Part shown: positions 47,508 to 60,000 of the stretch, in pieces
Layout: each line of letters begins with the position of its first letter
Numbering within the stretch: position 1 is the first letter of the stretch
NCBI RefSeq assembly: GCF_021462225.1
Contig: NC_061812.1
Span: 40,248,675-40,312,674, forward strand
From: Girardinichthys multiradiatus
Taxonomy: Eukaryota; Chordata; Actinopteri; Cyprinodontiformes; Goodeidae
Length of the DNA stretch: 64,000 bases
Direction of reading: 5' to 3'
The notes under the pieces: generated by a model
Told to the model about the DNA's origin: nothing
Database searches by the model: none
What the model saw: only the letters and a program-made list of their open reading frames with translations
Made by a program: the position numbers and the translations under genes

Positions 47508-47616
47508 TATACATATGTATGCATATATGCCCCCAGTGCCTCCCCAGCCCCCTCTAGCTCCTCCCTAAGTACCGGCAAGAATTTAAAACTACTTTCACCC
47601 CTGCACATACACCTGT
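47508..47616. repeat. Right arm of the long inverted repeat (hAT right end)
   Basis: CATATATGCCCCCAGTGCCT to CTACTTTCACCCCTG and the following CACATACACCTGT, complementary to 44533-44645. Confidence 0.8.
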
Positions 47617-50600
47617 TGAAACACTGCTGCACATCTCTGCTATACAGCTCAAGACATTTCAGGCCACTTCGGCATTTCACTTTAAACCCTTGGATGGTAT
47701 GATGTAACATTTTACTTTTTTTTTAAACCTAAACATTTTTATACCTATCAGTAATCAGCCTATGCATGTGCATTACTAATAATTAAGCATATTCTGGTGA
47801 TTCTCATCATTTTATACTGTAATGATATGTCTAATGACAGCATTTAGATAACTCTCTTGGATCACACAGGACAAATCTATGAAATCACCAATGTTACACT
47901 GCTTTAATTTTCCTTTCAACCTTTCAAGTGCAGTGCACATTCTCTGGCTTCTTATTAAAAGGACTTTAAACATCAGAAATGGTCTAATGGAAAACTGAGG
48001 TTTTAAGACGTACCTTTTTAAAACCTTGGCATACTAGTAACCAACCAGTGACTAATTGCCACATATAGTTACATTGATGGAAACTACAGCAAAAGTCAAT
48101 GGAGAAGCCACAACAGGAGATAAGATATGATCCATAAAATGAAACACACAAAAGAAAGTAAGGAAGACAAAAAAACAAAGGATAGGATAGTGTGCAGACT
48201 TGGCATTGTGTTTGGCCACTGCTAACACAATTCTTTTGAATGCATGAATGTCTAAATATGTCTCAGTCTGAATAATCTTCGCACACAATGATCCTTTATA
48301 CGGTACAATATTGGTCCAGAAAAGTACAACAAACGGGTTACAATGCATATCAAACTAAGGAATTCAGGACTCCAATCTGATACAAGAGGGGGGTAGTGGA
48401 TACATTCAGTGCATCCTTTGCTCATTTGCATGTCAATGTCCCTCACTATTAATATGGTAAACATGTTGTAGCACAAGATGAGCACATTTTGATGTGAGAC
48501 GCTCATCAAGTTTAGATCAAGCGCAGTTGTGCACAGTGGAGCAAAGAGAAACTTTGTCTTTCCCATATAAGCAAGCAGACACACAAACCAGCCTAGGCTC
48601 ACAAAAGCCTTTTGTACCTGTATTTCATCCTGGTCCTGAAGGGCAGTTGTCTCCCCTCTGTGTAAGCAAAACTGACATCCTTTATAAAAGATTTATGAGC
48701 CGAAGATGCAAACGATAGAGCGTAAACTCCCCTGGGTGCAGCCTCTTCCATCTGTGAAGGATCACCTGCTCTTAGGTGGGCTAAAGTGCTTGTTCCCTGC
48801 CAGTGTACTAACAGGCGTCCACGGCACAAGGAGCTGGGTGGGGGGCTGCAATGGGATACCAAGGGGCATTAAACCTCCGGTCTGTGGCTGCAGAGCTTTG
48901 AGTGATGTGACAATGGCAGCTGATACAGAATTTTCAGACACCTCACAAAACTTTCTTCTGGCTGTGGAGTTGCCTAAACACATGTCCTGAGGCAACTGGA
49001 GTGTACGTAAGACATAAGAATCAATTTTGCATGTGAGAAAACTAGAGGAGAAAATTGCTGCAAACCTCATCTGGCTTTTTAGTGTCACATTACACTTGGA
49101 ATTACTGCTGACTGCTGCTTTAAGGATTGCTTGTGAGAGATTTTCAAAGAAACGCAACAAATCACCAAACAGGGAAAGTTCAGTAGGTATAAAAGCACAA
49201 GGGACTAAAATGTGTTTTTGATTGCACTATGCCTTTAATATTTCAAAGCTTAGGAAAAGCTGTTGGAACATAAAGCAGACATGCAACATTGCCATCATAC
49301 AGAGCAAAGGGGCATAAAGAGCTACAAGTAGAGGAGCTCCTGCAGTAATACTGCCAGCTTAACGCAGGAAGCGAGGAAGGCCAGGGGGACAGCGGCCAAG
49401 CCAAGAGACTAAAACAATTTGCAACATCAACAGGATCTTCAGTGAGGGATGAGTGCTGAGGAAAGCTTTTACATCAAATCCTAAGGAGCCCCAACAGGAT
49501 TACAGCACTATGTCTTTTAGCCTCGCAACCAACAGTGTTGCTGGTGACATGTTCAATAACCCACTGAGTATCACTTGTTAAAATATCCTTGGAAGAGTAA
49601 TCTGGATGCCCTGTTTTGTTTCTCTGTCTTAGTCCTTGTAATAGTTAGGCACTAATTATTTAACTAAGATGTGCTTTCGGAGAGCGACTCTCAGCCAAAT
49701 CTCCCATAGGAGGAAGAGGGGAAGAGGAAGGGGGGCTTTTGAAATAATGCAATGCTTTGTGAGGGGATTCTGCTTCATCCCTTGCCCTGCTTATTCACCA
49801 TCTCTACACTGTGGCCACCCCGGGAACCTCTCTACACCTTCCTCCATCAGTCTGAAAGATAAATACCCCCCAGTCGAAAGCTTGGTCACACTTGTTGCTT
49901 TATCAAATTTTCTATTTATCCTCTGTATGAACTCGATACTCCTCACCCAAACCGACACCCGCCTCCCCGATGTCACAAGCTTAAGCAATGAGAACAGCTG
50001 TCTCCCAGAGCCACTTGGTGATGAGAAGGGAATGTGTTCAGTCTCTACAGAAGCGTTTAATTTAAGACCTTGTTTGCACACCACACCCACAGTGCTTTAT
50101 TCCTTTATCCTGTTTTCTCTCTGTGAGGCAAGCAAGAAATGCTCCTAAACACTGAGGTGAAAAACAAGATGGTGTCCCAGGCTTTTCTAGAATACAGATG
50201 AAACTGAATTTCAGTGATATCCCAGAGAGAATTTAAATGAGTTTGCTCATGAACCAGTATTATTTTCTGAAACCTCTAAAAGGTTTTCTTCTACCTGAGG
50301 AACCTGAACTGAGCATGGCTCTTTGTAGCAACATTAAACAATGTTCTAGTAGGAAGTTGGAAGCTTCAACTTGAGACTTTTAAGATTAGTTTTTGCTTCT
50401 TGCTGTGTTTGTGCAAGGTAGACAGGCTGAAGCACATTTGGGGCCTTCTGCCTTCTTTTTGACTTTTTATTTCTTGCTATTGCACACGTAAATATTACTA
50501 TAATAACAAAAATAACAATATGGACAATGCTTAACTTACGTAGGTGAATCTTTTATCGGGTTTCTGCAAAATTTAGACTTTTTAGACTCTTCTAATATCT

Positions 50601-50634
50601 TTATTATTTAAATTAGACCACCATGAATTTAAAT
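47617..50634. other. Intergenic, nothing recognised
   Basis: No repeat ends. Frames of 94-159 codons (48706-48990, 48762-49160 minus, 49669-50148) overlap each other or have no domain, and none shows coherent codon bias. 48500-49200 is more GC-balanced than its surroundings. Confidence 0.4.
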
Positions 50635-50639
50635 TGCGG

Positions 50640-50651
50640 TGGCGCAGTTGG
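50640..50651 (+). promoter_or_regulatory. RNA polymerase III A box of the SINE
   Basis: TGGCGCAGTTGG fits the A-box consensus TRGYNNARNNG, 33 bp upstream of the B box. Confidence 0.7.
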
Positions 50652-50683
50652 TAGCACTGTTGCCTTGCAGCAAGAAGGTCCTG

Positions 50684-50694
50684 GGTTCGATTCC
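50684..50694 (+). promoter_or_regulatory. RNA polymerase III B box of the SINE
   Basis: GGTTCGATTCC is an exact match to the B-box consensus GGTTCRANNCC. Confidence 0.8.
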
Positions 50695-50993
50695 CGACCA
50701 GGGGTCTTTCTGCATGGAGTTTGCATGTTCTCCCCGTGCATGCGTGGGTTCTCACCGGGTACTCTGGCTTCCTCCCACAGTCCAAAGACATGCCTTTTAG
50801 GTTAATTGGTAGCTCTAAATTGCCCTTAGGTGTATGAATGAGTGTGTGCATGGTTGTTTGTGTGTTGCCCTGCGATGGACTGGCAACCTGTCCAGGGTGT
50901 ACCCTGCCTCTTGCCCATAGACTGCTGGAGATAGGCACCAGCTACCCTGTGACCCACTATGGAATAAGCAGTAGAAAATGACTGACTGACTGA

Positions 50994-52748
50994 TATATAT
51001 TAAATAAATAAATGATAGTTTCTTACTTAAAAACGTATAATTACAACTTTGTTTAGCATTTCACTCCAGAAGATTTACACCTAAGATTAGGCATTTGGCC
51101 AACATCCCTGCAACATCAATACTTAAACTTTCCAAAGACAAAACAGAGCTTAGTGGATAACATTACAAGAACATTTAGATTTTTATTTGTCTAAACATGT
51201 AACAGTTGAGTTACGAAGTAACATTTTCCTTTATTGTAAAAACTAGAATTGACAGAGAAAAGTACATACATGGAACAATTTTGGATGTAATAACTAGTTT
51301 TTGACCGAATATGAAAATTTGGCTTTTTCAGACCCTACAGAACCCCTGTTTTCTCAGTTGATGCAGTACTTGTTTAAAATCAGAACTTTATTCAAGTGGA
51401 ACATCAAGCCCATCTTGCTTTCAGAATGACCATTTTAAAAAGTAACAGTAAAAGTTCAGATTTTTCTTCTTTAAAAGCAGAAATATTTATGAATGACATC
51501 ACTTTTTCAGTCAAGCACCACGAGGGGGTATTAGGAGGCTTTCCCTGCAAGTTAATTACACAATGTAAAAAAAAAAAAAAATTAACTATTAGGATTGTTC
51601 ACTTACCAATAGTTGTGATCTTTTATCTAAAATCAAGAAGTCCAAAAAAAAAAGGAATTTTCTTAATGTCCCAAATATGTTTATAAATATTTGTTAGATA
51701 CACCTTACATACCATGGTATTCAGTATTTTAAAAGAAGTGCTGCATTGTCCTGCCTTTATTAAAATTTATGTTGTTATGTTTTTATTAATATGCCGTAAA
51801 GGCCTAACAAACATATTTAACAAAATAATTTTACAAAAGCACAGTCTATTGATGCTTCAATTTCTTCCACTGACTGGTAGGTGCCACATACCGTTGTTTA
51901 AGTTGCATCCTAAGAAACCAATGTCTTTCAAATACAATGCACTTTCAAAAATGAATCGAAAGATGGAAATCAAATGAATAACACTGAGATTTCATGCTAT
52001 ATCTTTGACCATCAACAAAACTCTAAGACTGAGTCCATCAGGAATAGTAGTTGTAGTTAAGCTAAATACAGGCAGGAATTAGGTGCAATTATGTTATGAA
52101 CAATTTCAGTGAAAGACAAGACACACTATAGCTACCGTTGTTACCAGAAGAGAAGAACAGGAATACAAGAACAGCAGGGCAGGAAGCAGAAAGACAACAG
52201 GAGAAAGTAGTGAATGAAAGAGGGCACACTTGAACTGGGAGGAGTGGGAACTGGAGTGAGAACGAGTGAGATTGATTAACTGATGTGTTAGCTGTATGTT
52301 TGTATCGTGTGTGTGTGTGTGGAGAAATTACAAAACTTAGATAAAAACAAAAGTACATGTAACAGCTCAGCAACAGATGTTACAAGAAAAAAGGAAGTAA
52401 TCAGAATAAAGTATGGGAGAGAAATCAGACTAACAATAAAACAGGCACTGCAAGTCAAAACTGCACCCGAAACTACAAAAATTTAAGACTTAAAGTACCA
52501 AACAAAACAACAAAAATAAACACAAAATCCTTTAACCCATGACAGTTGCTTGTGTATAATCATTTAATCATCATGCAACTTCATTAGATTTTTCAAATAA
52601 ATGGATTACCCATCAATCACTCTCTTATGTTTTATTGTAAATAGAATCCTGGTGATGTAAGCACAGAAAATAACAAGGAGACAAAAGCATGTGCTTACTG
52701 AAAGGTTTCAGTTCTTTTCAAAGATTCAACACCCAACAGACAGACATA
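50994..52748. other. Intergenic, nothing recognised
   Basis: AT-rich. An A run lies at about 51566-51581. A short GT tract lies near 52306-52321. Frames up to 96 codons are dominated by Lys and Phe and are not credible. Confidence 0.45.
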
Positions 52749-52878
52749 CAACCACATTTCCAATGAAGCTGGGACTTGCAAATCCTGTTTAACCTATATG
52801 CAATTGATTACACTACAAACAGAGTATATTTAATGTTCAAACTGATAAACAATTTTTTATTTTTTTGCAAATGTTCAC

Positions 52879-53794
52879 TTATTCTTGCTTTATGTACAAC
52901 TTCAGTTGCCGAACAATCTGGGGTCTTCGTTTTCATATTTTGAGCTTCATAATGCACCATACATTTTCAATGGGAGACAGGTCTGGACTGCAGACAGGCC
53001 CGTCTAGTACCTGCACTCTTTCAGTACGAAGCCGCACTGTTGGAACATGTGCAGAATTTGGTTTGGTATTGTCTTACTGAAATAAACGTCCCTGAAAAAG
53101 ACGTTGCTTGAATGGCAGCAGATGTTGCTCCAAACCTGTATGTACCTTTCAGCATTAATGGTGCCTTTGCAGATGTGGAAGTTACCCATGCCATGGGCAC
53201 TAACACACCCCCATACCATCACAGATGCTGACTTGAAAACCTTGTGCTGATAACAATCCAGATAGGCCTTTTCCATTTTGGATTGGAGGACACAACGTCC
53301 GTGATTTCCAAAAACAGTCTGAAATGTGGAATCGTCAGACCACAGCACACTGTTCTACTTTGTGTCAGTCCATCTCAGGTGACCTCGGGCCCAGAGAAGC
53401 CGGCTTTGTTTCTGGGTGTTGGTAATATATGGCTTTTGCTTTGCATGGTAGAGTTTTAACTTGCACTCTTAGATGTAGCTCCAAACTGGGTTAACTGACA
53501 ATGGTTTTCTGAAGTGTTCCTAAGCCCCCGTGGTAATATCCAGTACAAAATGATGTTAGTTATTAATGCAGTGCCTCCTGAGCGGTCGAAGGTCACAGGC
53601 ATTCAATGTTGGTGTATGGCCTTCAGCTTATATGCAGAGATTTCTCCAAATTCTCTGAACCGTTTAGTGATATTATAGACTGTAGATGATGAAATCCCTT
53701 AATTCCTTGCAATTGTACACTGAGAAATGTTGTTTTTAAAGTGTTGGATTATTTGCTTATGCCCTCGTTCACAAAGTGGAGAACCTCACTCCAT
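52879..53794 (-). pseudogene. Tc1-like transposase, frameshifted
   Basis: Minus strand from the ATG at 53794-53792. The most readable part (53348-53004) gives LWSDDSTFQTVFGNHGR and SVMVWGCVSAHGMGN, with the first catalytic Asp. After a frameshift near 53080 the second Asp lies in FQ-stop-DN (CAA to TAA just before it), and the third residue in SPDLSPIENVW. Spacing between the last two is 34, so it is a DD34E enzyme. The frame ends at TAA 52881-52879, shortly after the Glu, so the C-terminal part is deleted. There are several stops and it is inactive. Confidence 0.75.
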
Positions 53795-53989
53795 CTTGCT
53801 TGTTAACAACTGAGCCTTTCAGGGATGCTCCATTTATACCCAATCATGACACTCACCTGTTTCCAATTCACCTATTCACCTGTGGAAAGTTCAAAACAGG
53901 TGTTTTTAGAGCATTCCTAAACTTTCCCAGTCTTTTGTTGCTCCTGTCTGAAGTGTTGCAAGCATCAAATACAAAATGAGTGAATATTT

Positions 53990-54028
53990 GCAAAATAATA
54001 ATAATAAATAATAAATAAATAATAAAGT
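53990..54028. repeat. (AAT)n/(AAAT)n microsatellite
   Basis: AATAATAATAATAAATAATAA and similar units, located in the Tc1 right repeat. Confidence 0.9.
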
Positions 54029-54077
54029 TTATCAGTTTGAACATTCATTTGCAAATAATTGTATTCTGTTTATGATG

Positions 54078-57000
54078 TCAGACCAAATGTGTCTAAAAAA
54101 CACTAAATGTGTCAGAGAATCAAATAGGTTCCTTTTTAAGAATTTCTATGGCAGACCTCCACTACACAACACTTTTAGAAACTTCCATTGTTTCTTAAAA
54201 GTGTTAATAACGTTTTCAATTTTGAAAATACTCACTGTTGTTTGAAAGCCAAGGAAAATTATCAGATGTTTCAAAATGTCAGCTTGGTGCCAATATAGCC
54301 TCATAATTGCACCTCATAAAGAGACATTTTTACCATGAGGAGACATTTTGAGTCTTGGCCTGAAAAGAAGGCTTAGGCCTGATAAAAGAGAGAAAATTGG
54401 CCAAATGGTCATTATCATGCTAGACAGTTGAAAGAAATTCCCTCTGTGGCATGAATGAAACTAGTGTCATTACCGGGCTTTGCTTTGCAAAGCCATCAGA
54501 TCACAAGGAAGGTGGGAGGTGGGAGCTATTATCCATTTGTAATTGTGCAAGTTATTCGTTGCTCATCCACCTTTGACCTGTTAGGGTTTTGAAAGAATTC
54601 ACTGTCTGTCTTGGAGGGGTAGGAATTGTTTTGAACTGATTAGTAATAAGAATACCCATTCATTCATGGATACCCATGCATCCCTCTTTTGTTAACATTC
54701 TTTCATTCCCAACATTCAGGTCTCTTTCTAAACTGTTAGTTTAAAGAAGGAACCTGTCTTTTTGCAAAGGGGGATACGTATAAATTAGCACAAGAAGTTT
54801 GGAGTCTTTGTTAAGAGGAGTACTATTGAGCCGTAAAACATATTTTTATCCTTCCTATTATGTCAGTAGGCCCATGGTATACAGACTGCCAGTGTTACAA
54901 ACAAATTTGTGTTAAAATCAAAGGATCTTCATATCTTAAGATCAGGATTAGGCCAGTTTCTTTCAGCATTCAAATTATGCAATATAAATAATTGTGAACT
55001 CTTGACATGAATATTCTGACTATTATTAAACTAAAGCAATAAAATTTGACAAGATAATTCAGATTTTACTTTAATTTAATATTAATTACATGGTAAAAAA
55101 TATAATACTTTTATGCTTTTGAAATGTTGAGCTTGAGTGGAAAGATAATAACTGATCGAAGTAATGCGAGTCTTAATTCCCAGCTGTTGTCTTAATAAGG
55201 TGAAGTGTTTGATGCATTGAAATATTAACTGCGCTTCATCTGGGTTTAGTGTACTGCATGCAACCCTTCACTTTCCCGCATAAGAAGGAACGTCTTAGAA
55301 AAGTCTAATTATTAGACATTAGTGGAGAAAATCAAATGTAGTGAAATCTTAAAATTAAACTCTATATCTGAGTCCTTATAGAAGGCTCCAAAGCATGCTA
55401 ACTTGATATTAGCACCTAACAATCAGCCTGTTGCACCTCACCCTCAAACCCAGGATCCCCATAATAACTTATTTTGACAGAGGAAGCCCTTTTGACAGCA
55501 ACTGGAGAACATTTCAAGAGATTTTACTTTGATTAGAAATATTGTGTTGAGTTTTATTATGACCAGATCTTGTTACAACCCTTTTCATTTTACAAAAAAA
55601 AATGCGAAGACGATTCTAAACAACTATTTAAATCTATGTCTAGTACGTATGTTTCAAAGGTCACAGCTAAAATGACAATTTTTAACTCTGCAACATTTAA
55701 AGGTGTCAGAGGTATGACAAATATCCAAACTGTTTGACTTTGGCAAGTCAAATCAGTAGTCAAAGCTTTACTGTTTGGAAATGAAATTCACAACATCTGT
55801 GCTGAATCAATAGTGGTCTAATACACCCTTTGTATTTTCTAAAAAAGCCAATTGTAGTGATAGTTAAGAGACGATGTCCAATTTCAAATAATTATTTTAA
55901 TTTTTGGTTGTAAAGGCACTGCCGTTTAGAAATAGAAAAACACTGATAGTAAAATGGCATCAATATAGCAAACCGAACATTCAAGTCAGAGGCACAGGGA
56001 TTACAGTGGCTAGCTGGCCCAGTAGACAGGCAAGTAAATGCACTTGTTCTTGCTAGTCATCCTTGCCCTCAATCTCTTACATATATTTAAATAAACGTTA
56101 AAAACAAAACAGCGAAGGCAAATAATGTAAAACATAGACTCTTCTTAAATTGGACAAGTTAAACATAGTTGAAAATGAATAAGAGAAAATAAACAATAAT
56201 AAGTGATGAATGCAAAACTCAGGAAACCACACTGAATAACATTTCTTAACAAAACAATCAAAAGTATTACATTTTAAGGAGCATTGAACGCTTTTTACAA
56301 TTTCCCTCAATGGTCATAAACCCATTTTGTTTGTGGTAAGCTGTAGAATGGATACAGACACGTCATGACATTTATTTCAGCAATGATTTTCCCTTTTTCA
56401 TTCAGTCATAAAACAGTGGTGTGTGAGAAGAAGTATACTGCACTGCTGGTTACGTTTTATATGAGAATGGGATTAGCATCTTATTAGCTGATTTTAATAT
56501 GTGTGTCCTTCGCTATCTGCATTTCCATTGCTTTTGGGTTGCCCTGACATTCCCATTTATTCTCTTGATCCCCTTTAATGACTGTTCTGATTTAATGAGT
56601 CAGACCTCAACTTTATGAATCTCATCGAACTTTACAGAATAAATTGTGCCCCTGAGCCCTGGCGTCACCTATGAGAGAGAATGTGATATTGAGTGTTACA
56701 TTGTGGGCAGAGGAGACGTGCAGTAGGGGAACAGGTGCTACTGGGTAATTACAAACACAGCAAGCTTTTAATTATGCTTTCTTGTATGAACAGTTTATGA
56801 ATGTGAACCTTATCCAAACAGTAATGTGTTCCCACTGTGTCTGCACACAAACTCACAAACAGATACAAACCAACACACAAATATGAAATGTTAGGAAGGA
56901 AGATTGGCAGCCGATTGCTCTGGTTAAGGGCCTTCTCATGACTTCGAGCACACCTGACTCTCCTCTCAGTGCCCGCTCAGAGCTCCTTGAGTGGCACAAA

Positions 57001-60000
57001 CTGTGACAGCTACAAAGTTGCAGCTCTTCAGCCTGATTTACCAAGAGTAGCACAGCAGTTCAAGATAATAGGAGACGTAGGCATGGACTGGCTACTGGTA
57101 TCAAGGTACATCAAAGTTTTAAAATGTTACCTTCTCAAAATTGGATTGTTCCTTTGTATGTCCTTTTACTGAGATACCACAGAAGGTTCCAGAGTTTTAC
57201 CAGTTTTATTGACTGCTTGTCTACATTTTACTTTTGGCATAAATATGGCTAAAATTTTGTATTATCTCTTCTCTTGACCTGGATGTATTCTTACTGACCT
57301 AGCTTAGAGCTTCCTCTCCACATGGATTGACCCGTTGTTTTTTTATGTCACCTTTTGAATTTCTGTTGTGACCTTATTAGACCTCAAGCTGCTCACTGTT
57401 GGCTATAATTCCAGAAACCTATTCTGACAGCTCACCAGTGATTCAGCCTGACACGGGTGAACGCACAGATAATCGATTCAGTGTGAAATCTCCTTAAATG
57501 ATTTTCTCTGTAATATTTCCACACTCCAATTTACTATTTGTGTACACACGTACATTTACTCTGTGTGCTCTTGTCTGACCCGTGTTCTGCTTTTCAAATG
57601 AATGGAGGTGAAATCATTACTTGAGCATTTTAGGTTATGCTTTTCAGATTTGGAGGAAAAACAGCAGCAGCAGGAAGACTTTGCAAAAGTTATATGTGAT
57701 GTCTCCATGCTGTTTCCTTTCCTTCGCTATTTTAGTCTGCTCCGCATTACATTTTCTCCCGTGTCTTCATCCCACTTGTCCTACCTCTCTGTTCACTTTC
57801 TGTCTCCTCATGTCATCCAAGTAATCTCTGATGTGGAAAAAAGTCTAACCTAGACATGCAGAGGACTTCAAGCCTTACAAATATGCTTTAAATTCGATTA
57901 AGGCATTGGAGCAGTAGGGTTTTCTGTTAAGCCCAATTCAGTGATAGGATGGACATCGTGTGCACAATGACAGGCAGGACATAAACTTGTCTCAAACACT
58001 GTGAGAGTGTCAGGCAAAGAAATTTGAGAATGTGTAGGTGTGAATGTGCTAAAAATAGTAATAATTTTTCAATGGAAAACCTTTCCTTCTAAATTTTAAG
58101 TATGTGAACATGTATTTATTTTTATTCATTTTGATGCCAAAAGTATCATTAGCAGTGCTAACAACATTATTGAATAGATATTTCTTTTTGGAGTTGAACA
58201 ATGTGTATTTTATTTTTTTACAAGACGCAGTGAGGCCCGTCATTGCTGTGGCATTTCCCCAGACAATATATAATGGAACACTAAAGTAAGCATTCACATA
58301 AAATGTAATTATGCAAGAGATTTCAAAGGGAATTGTACAGCATTAAATGTCAGCGGAGTTGTGTGAACAGAGAACAAGCGGATTTCACAAAATCAAAGCC
58401 CAAAACTTGAAGACTGCAACTTGTCAAAAGTTTCCAAATTCAGACAGTTGATATTTTGGTTGCTCACTGTGATGCTCTGGTGCTCCGTTGAAGCAAAGCA
58501 GGCTCCAGTTGATAATCATCTGCTTTGTGGCAGGAGGCAAACGGAGATGGAGCAGATGGCAATAGTTTGATTTTGCTGTGGAGGCTCTCTCTGAATAAGG
58601 AACGCTCTAGTGAATGCCAAGCTCTGTGGGAGAGGAGGAGCAAATTGATGCCCTCCTGCACCCTGCTCCTTGTCAGGGAAGGGACTATTGTTGTGTGCGT
58701 ACACCAATTCCAGAGTGATGGACGAGCTCTGCTCATTCATTAATGTGTCGAGCCCGGGGATGGACAAGCCACGAGGGAATTTCATTACCTCACTCCGTGC
58801 CTCTCATTCCCTCACTAACTTACTCTCACGCCGACATGCCAGTGTTGATGAGAGGTGATTCTGTTGTTCCAGAAAATAACTGGGAAACAGTACAACTCTG
58901 ATTCAATTAAAGAGTAATGATTTAGTGTTCACTTACTGATGTTTTCCCCGGAAAGGAATTGGCATTCCCCTCCCAGTATATATCTAATTCAGCAGTTCCT
59001 GGAAACCAGCCGACCTCGTAAGAACATCGAGAGTGAATGCTGCAGTTTAATCATGTCCAATCCAAACCCTTTTAATGGGAAATGAAACAGGATGGTCTAA
59101 ATGTCACATTAGATGGCGTTTCACTGAGCAGCTATAATGAAAAACCAAACGGAACTTGCATTATATGGCATTAATAAATGTGAAACTAAACCTTATGAAT
59201 GCAATACAGCACATTGAAATGGAATTATGACAATTTTTGGAAGAAGCATAATTTAGGTTCAACACATTTGCCCTTTAAGGCCTGCCTTGTAATTATGTGG
59301 ACTCAGCTTCCTTTGGTTGTTGTAGCCACTGCAGCCACTTTTGAAAATAAGCTGAAGATTCCTTTTTGCACACTGCTTTTGATTATCTAATCACTTTTTA
59401 CTTTTTTTGTAAATTATGCTTGCATGTGCTTTTACAAAACCTCTAAGAAATAGAAGGAAAACCGCAAGCTCACACTGTTTGTGAGAACTTTGGTTCCTTT
59501 GTTGTTTCTAACAGTCCTTGTGGGTATCTCTGACTCCCTGAATCTGCAGTGTTGGCCTCATTTTTTCCTGTATATCACTTACGTTTAGAGAAGCACCTAT
59601 TCGAGATTTGGGGCCAATATCTATTTAGCCAATTGAAACTTCTCTTAAAGTGCTAAAATAAAGCATTACTATTGCAGCGGATCAACTTGTATGAAGTAAA
59701 AGGACAAAGTGACCCATATTAAGGGGGGATTCGAGGTTGCCTCAGGAGATACAATGATCTGATAGTCTACTGGTTGAAAGGCTTTGCAACATAGTCTTTA
59801 CATAGTAAACAACTTCTGTAAATAAGATGTGATTTCTTTTTTATTTCCGACTAGTCAAAAACGTGTGCTTCCACTTACCAGCCGATTGCTCAGTGGGTCT
59901 CTTCATAAGCTCTCTAAATTGTATGTTCTGTCCATACCAATCAATACAGCTTAGTCACTGCAGTCTGTCTGAAAGAGCCCAGCATTCACCTCAAATGTCC

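Larger units (their letters stand above)
43624..47603. mobile_element. hAT-like element disrupted by nested Tc1 elements
   Basis: The left end CAGGGGTGAAAGTGAGCCGG (43624) and the right end ACTACTTTCACCCCTG (finishing 47603) form the TIR core CAGGGGTGAAAGT. The eight bases outside are CAAATACA (43616-43623) and CACATACA (47604-47611), a 7/8 match, as expected for hAT target duplications. No hAT transposase is readable, so the copy is non-autonomous. A 15-bp subterminal hairpin follows the left end. A third CAGGGGTGAAAGTAG copy lies inverted inside at 44546. Two Tc1 elements occupy 44673-47505. Confidence 0.6.
50635..50993 (+). mobile_element. tRNA-headed SINE with L2-type 3' end
   Basis: The 5' head resembles a tRNA, with an A box (50640-50651) and B box (50684-50694). 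The body GGAGTTTGCATGTTCTCC, CTTCCTCCCACAGTCC, GGACTGGCAACCTGTCC and the GGAATAAGC end match the 3' region shared by fish L2-type LINEs and their SINEs. It ends in a GACT tandem tail (50980-50993), presumably left by LINE-mediated priming. It is non-coding and depends on LINE enzymes. Open frames on both strands are incidental. Confidence 0.75.
52749..54077 (-). mobile_element. Decayed Tc1-like transposon
   Basis: It begins CAACCACATTTCCAATGAAG after TA (52747-52748). The right side shows the matching subterminal text (AAAGTTTATCAGTTTGAAC then GCAAATAATTGTATTCTG) and fades at about 54077, without a clear terminus. AAACTGATAAACAA near 52839 and TTTATCAGTTT near 54028 are parts of the inverted repeats. 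An AAT-rich microsatellite has grown inside the right repeat. Confidence 0.75.

Noticed and set aside
48762..49160. 132-codon minus-strand frame
   Set aside because: Shares its sequence with a plus-strand frame (48706-48990). Ser/Leu-rich, with no recognisable motif.
49669..50148. 159-codon plus-strand frame
   Set aside because: Overlapped by a 99-codon frame on the other strand, with no domain and no coding-like codon pattern.
50635..50710. Possible tRNA gene
   Set aside because: A and B boxes are present, but the sequence continues directly into an L2-type tail and does not close an acceptor stem. It is a SINE head.
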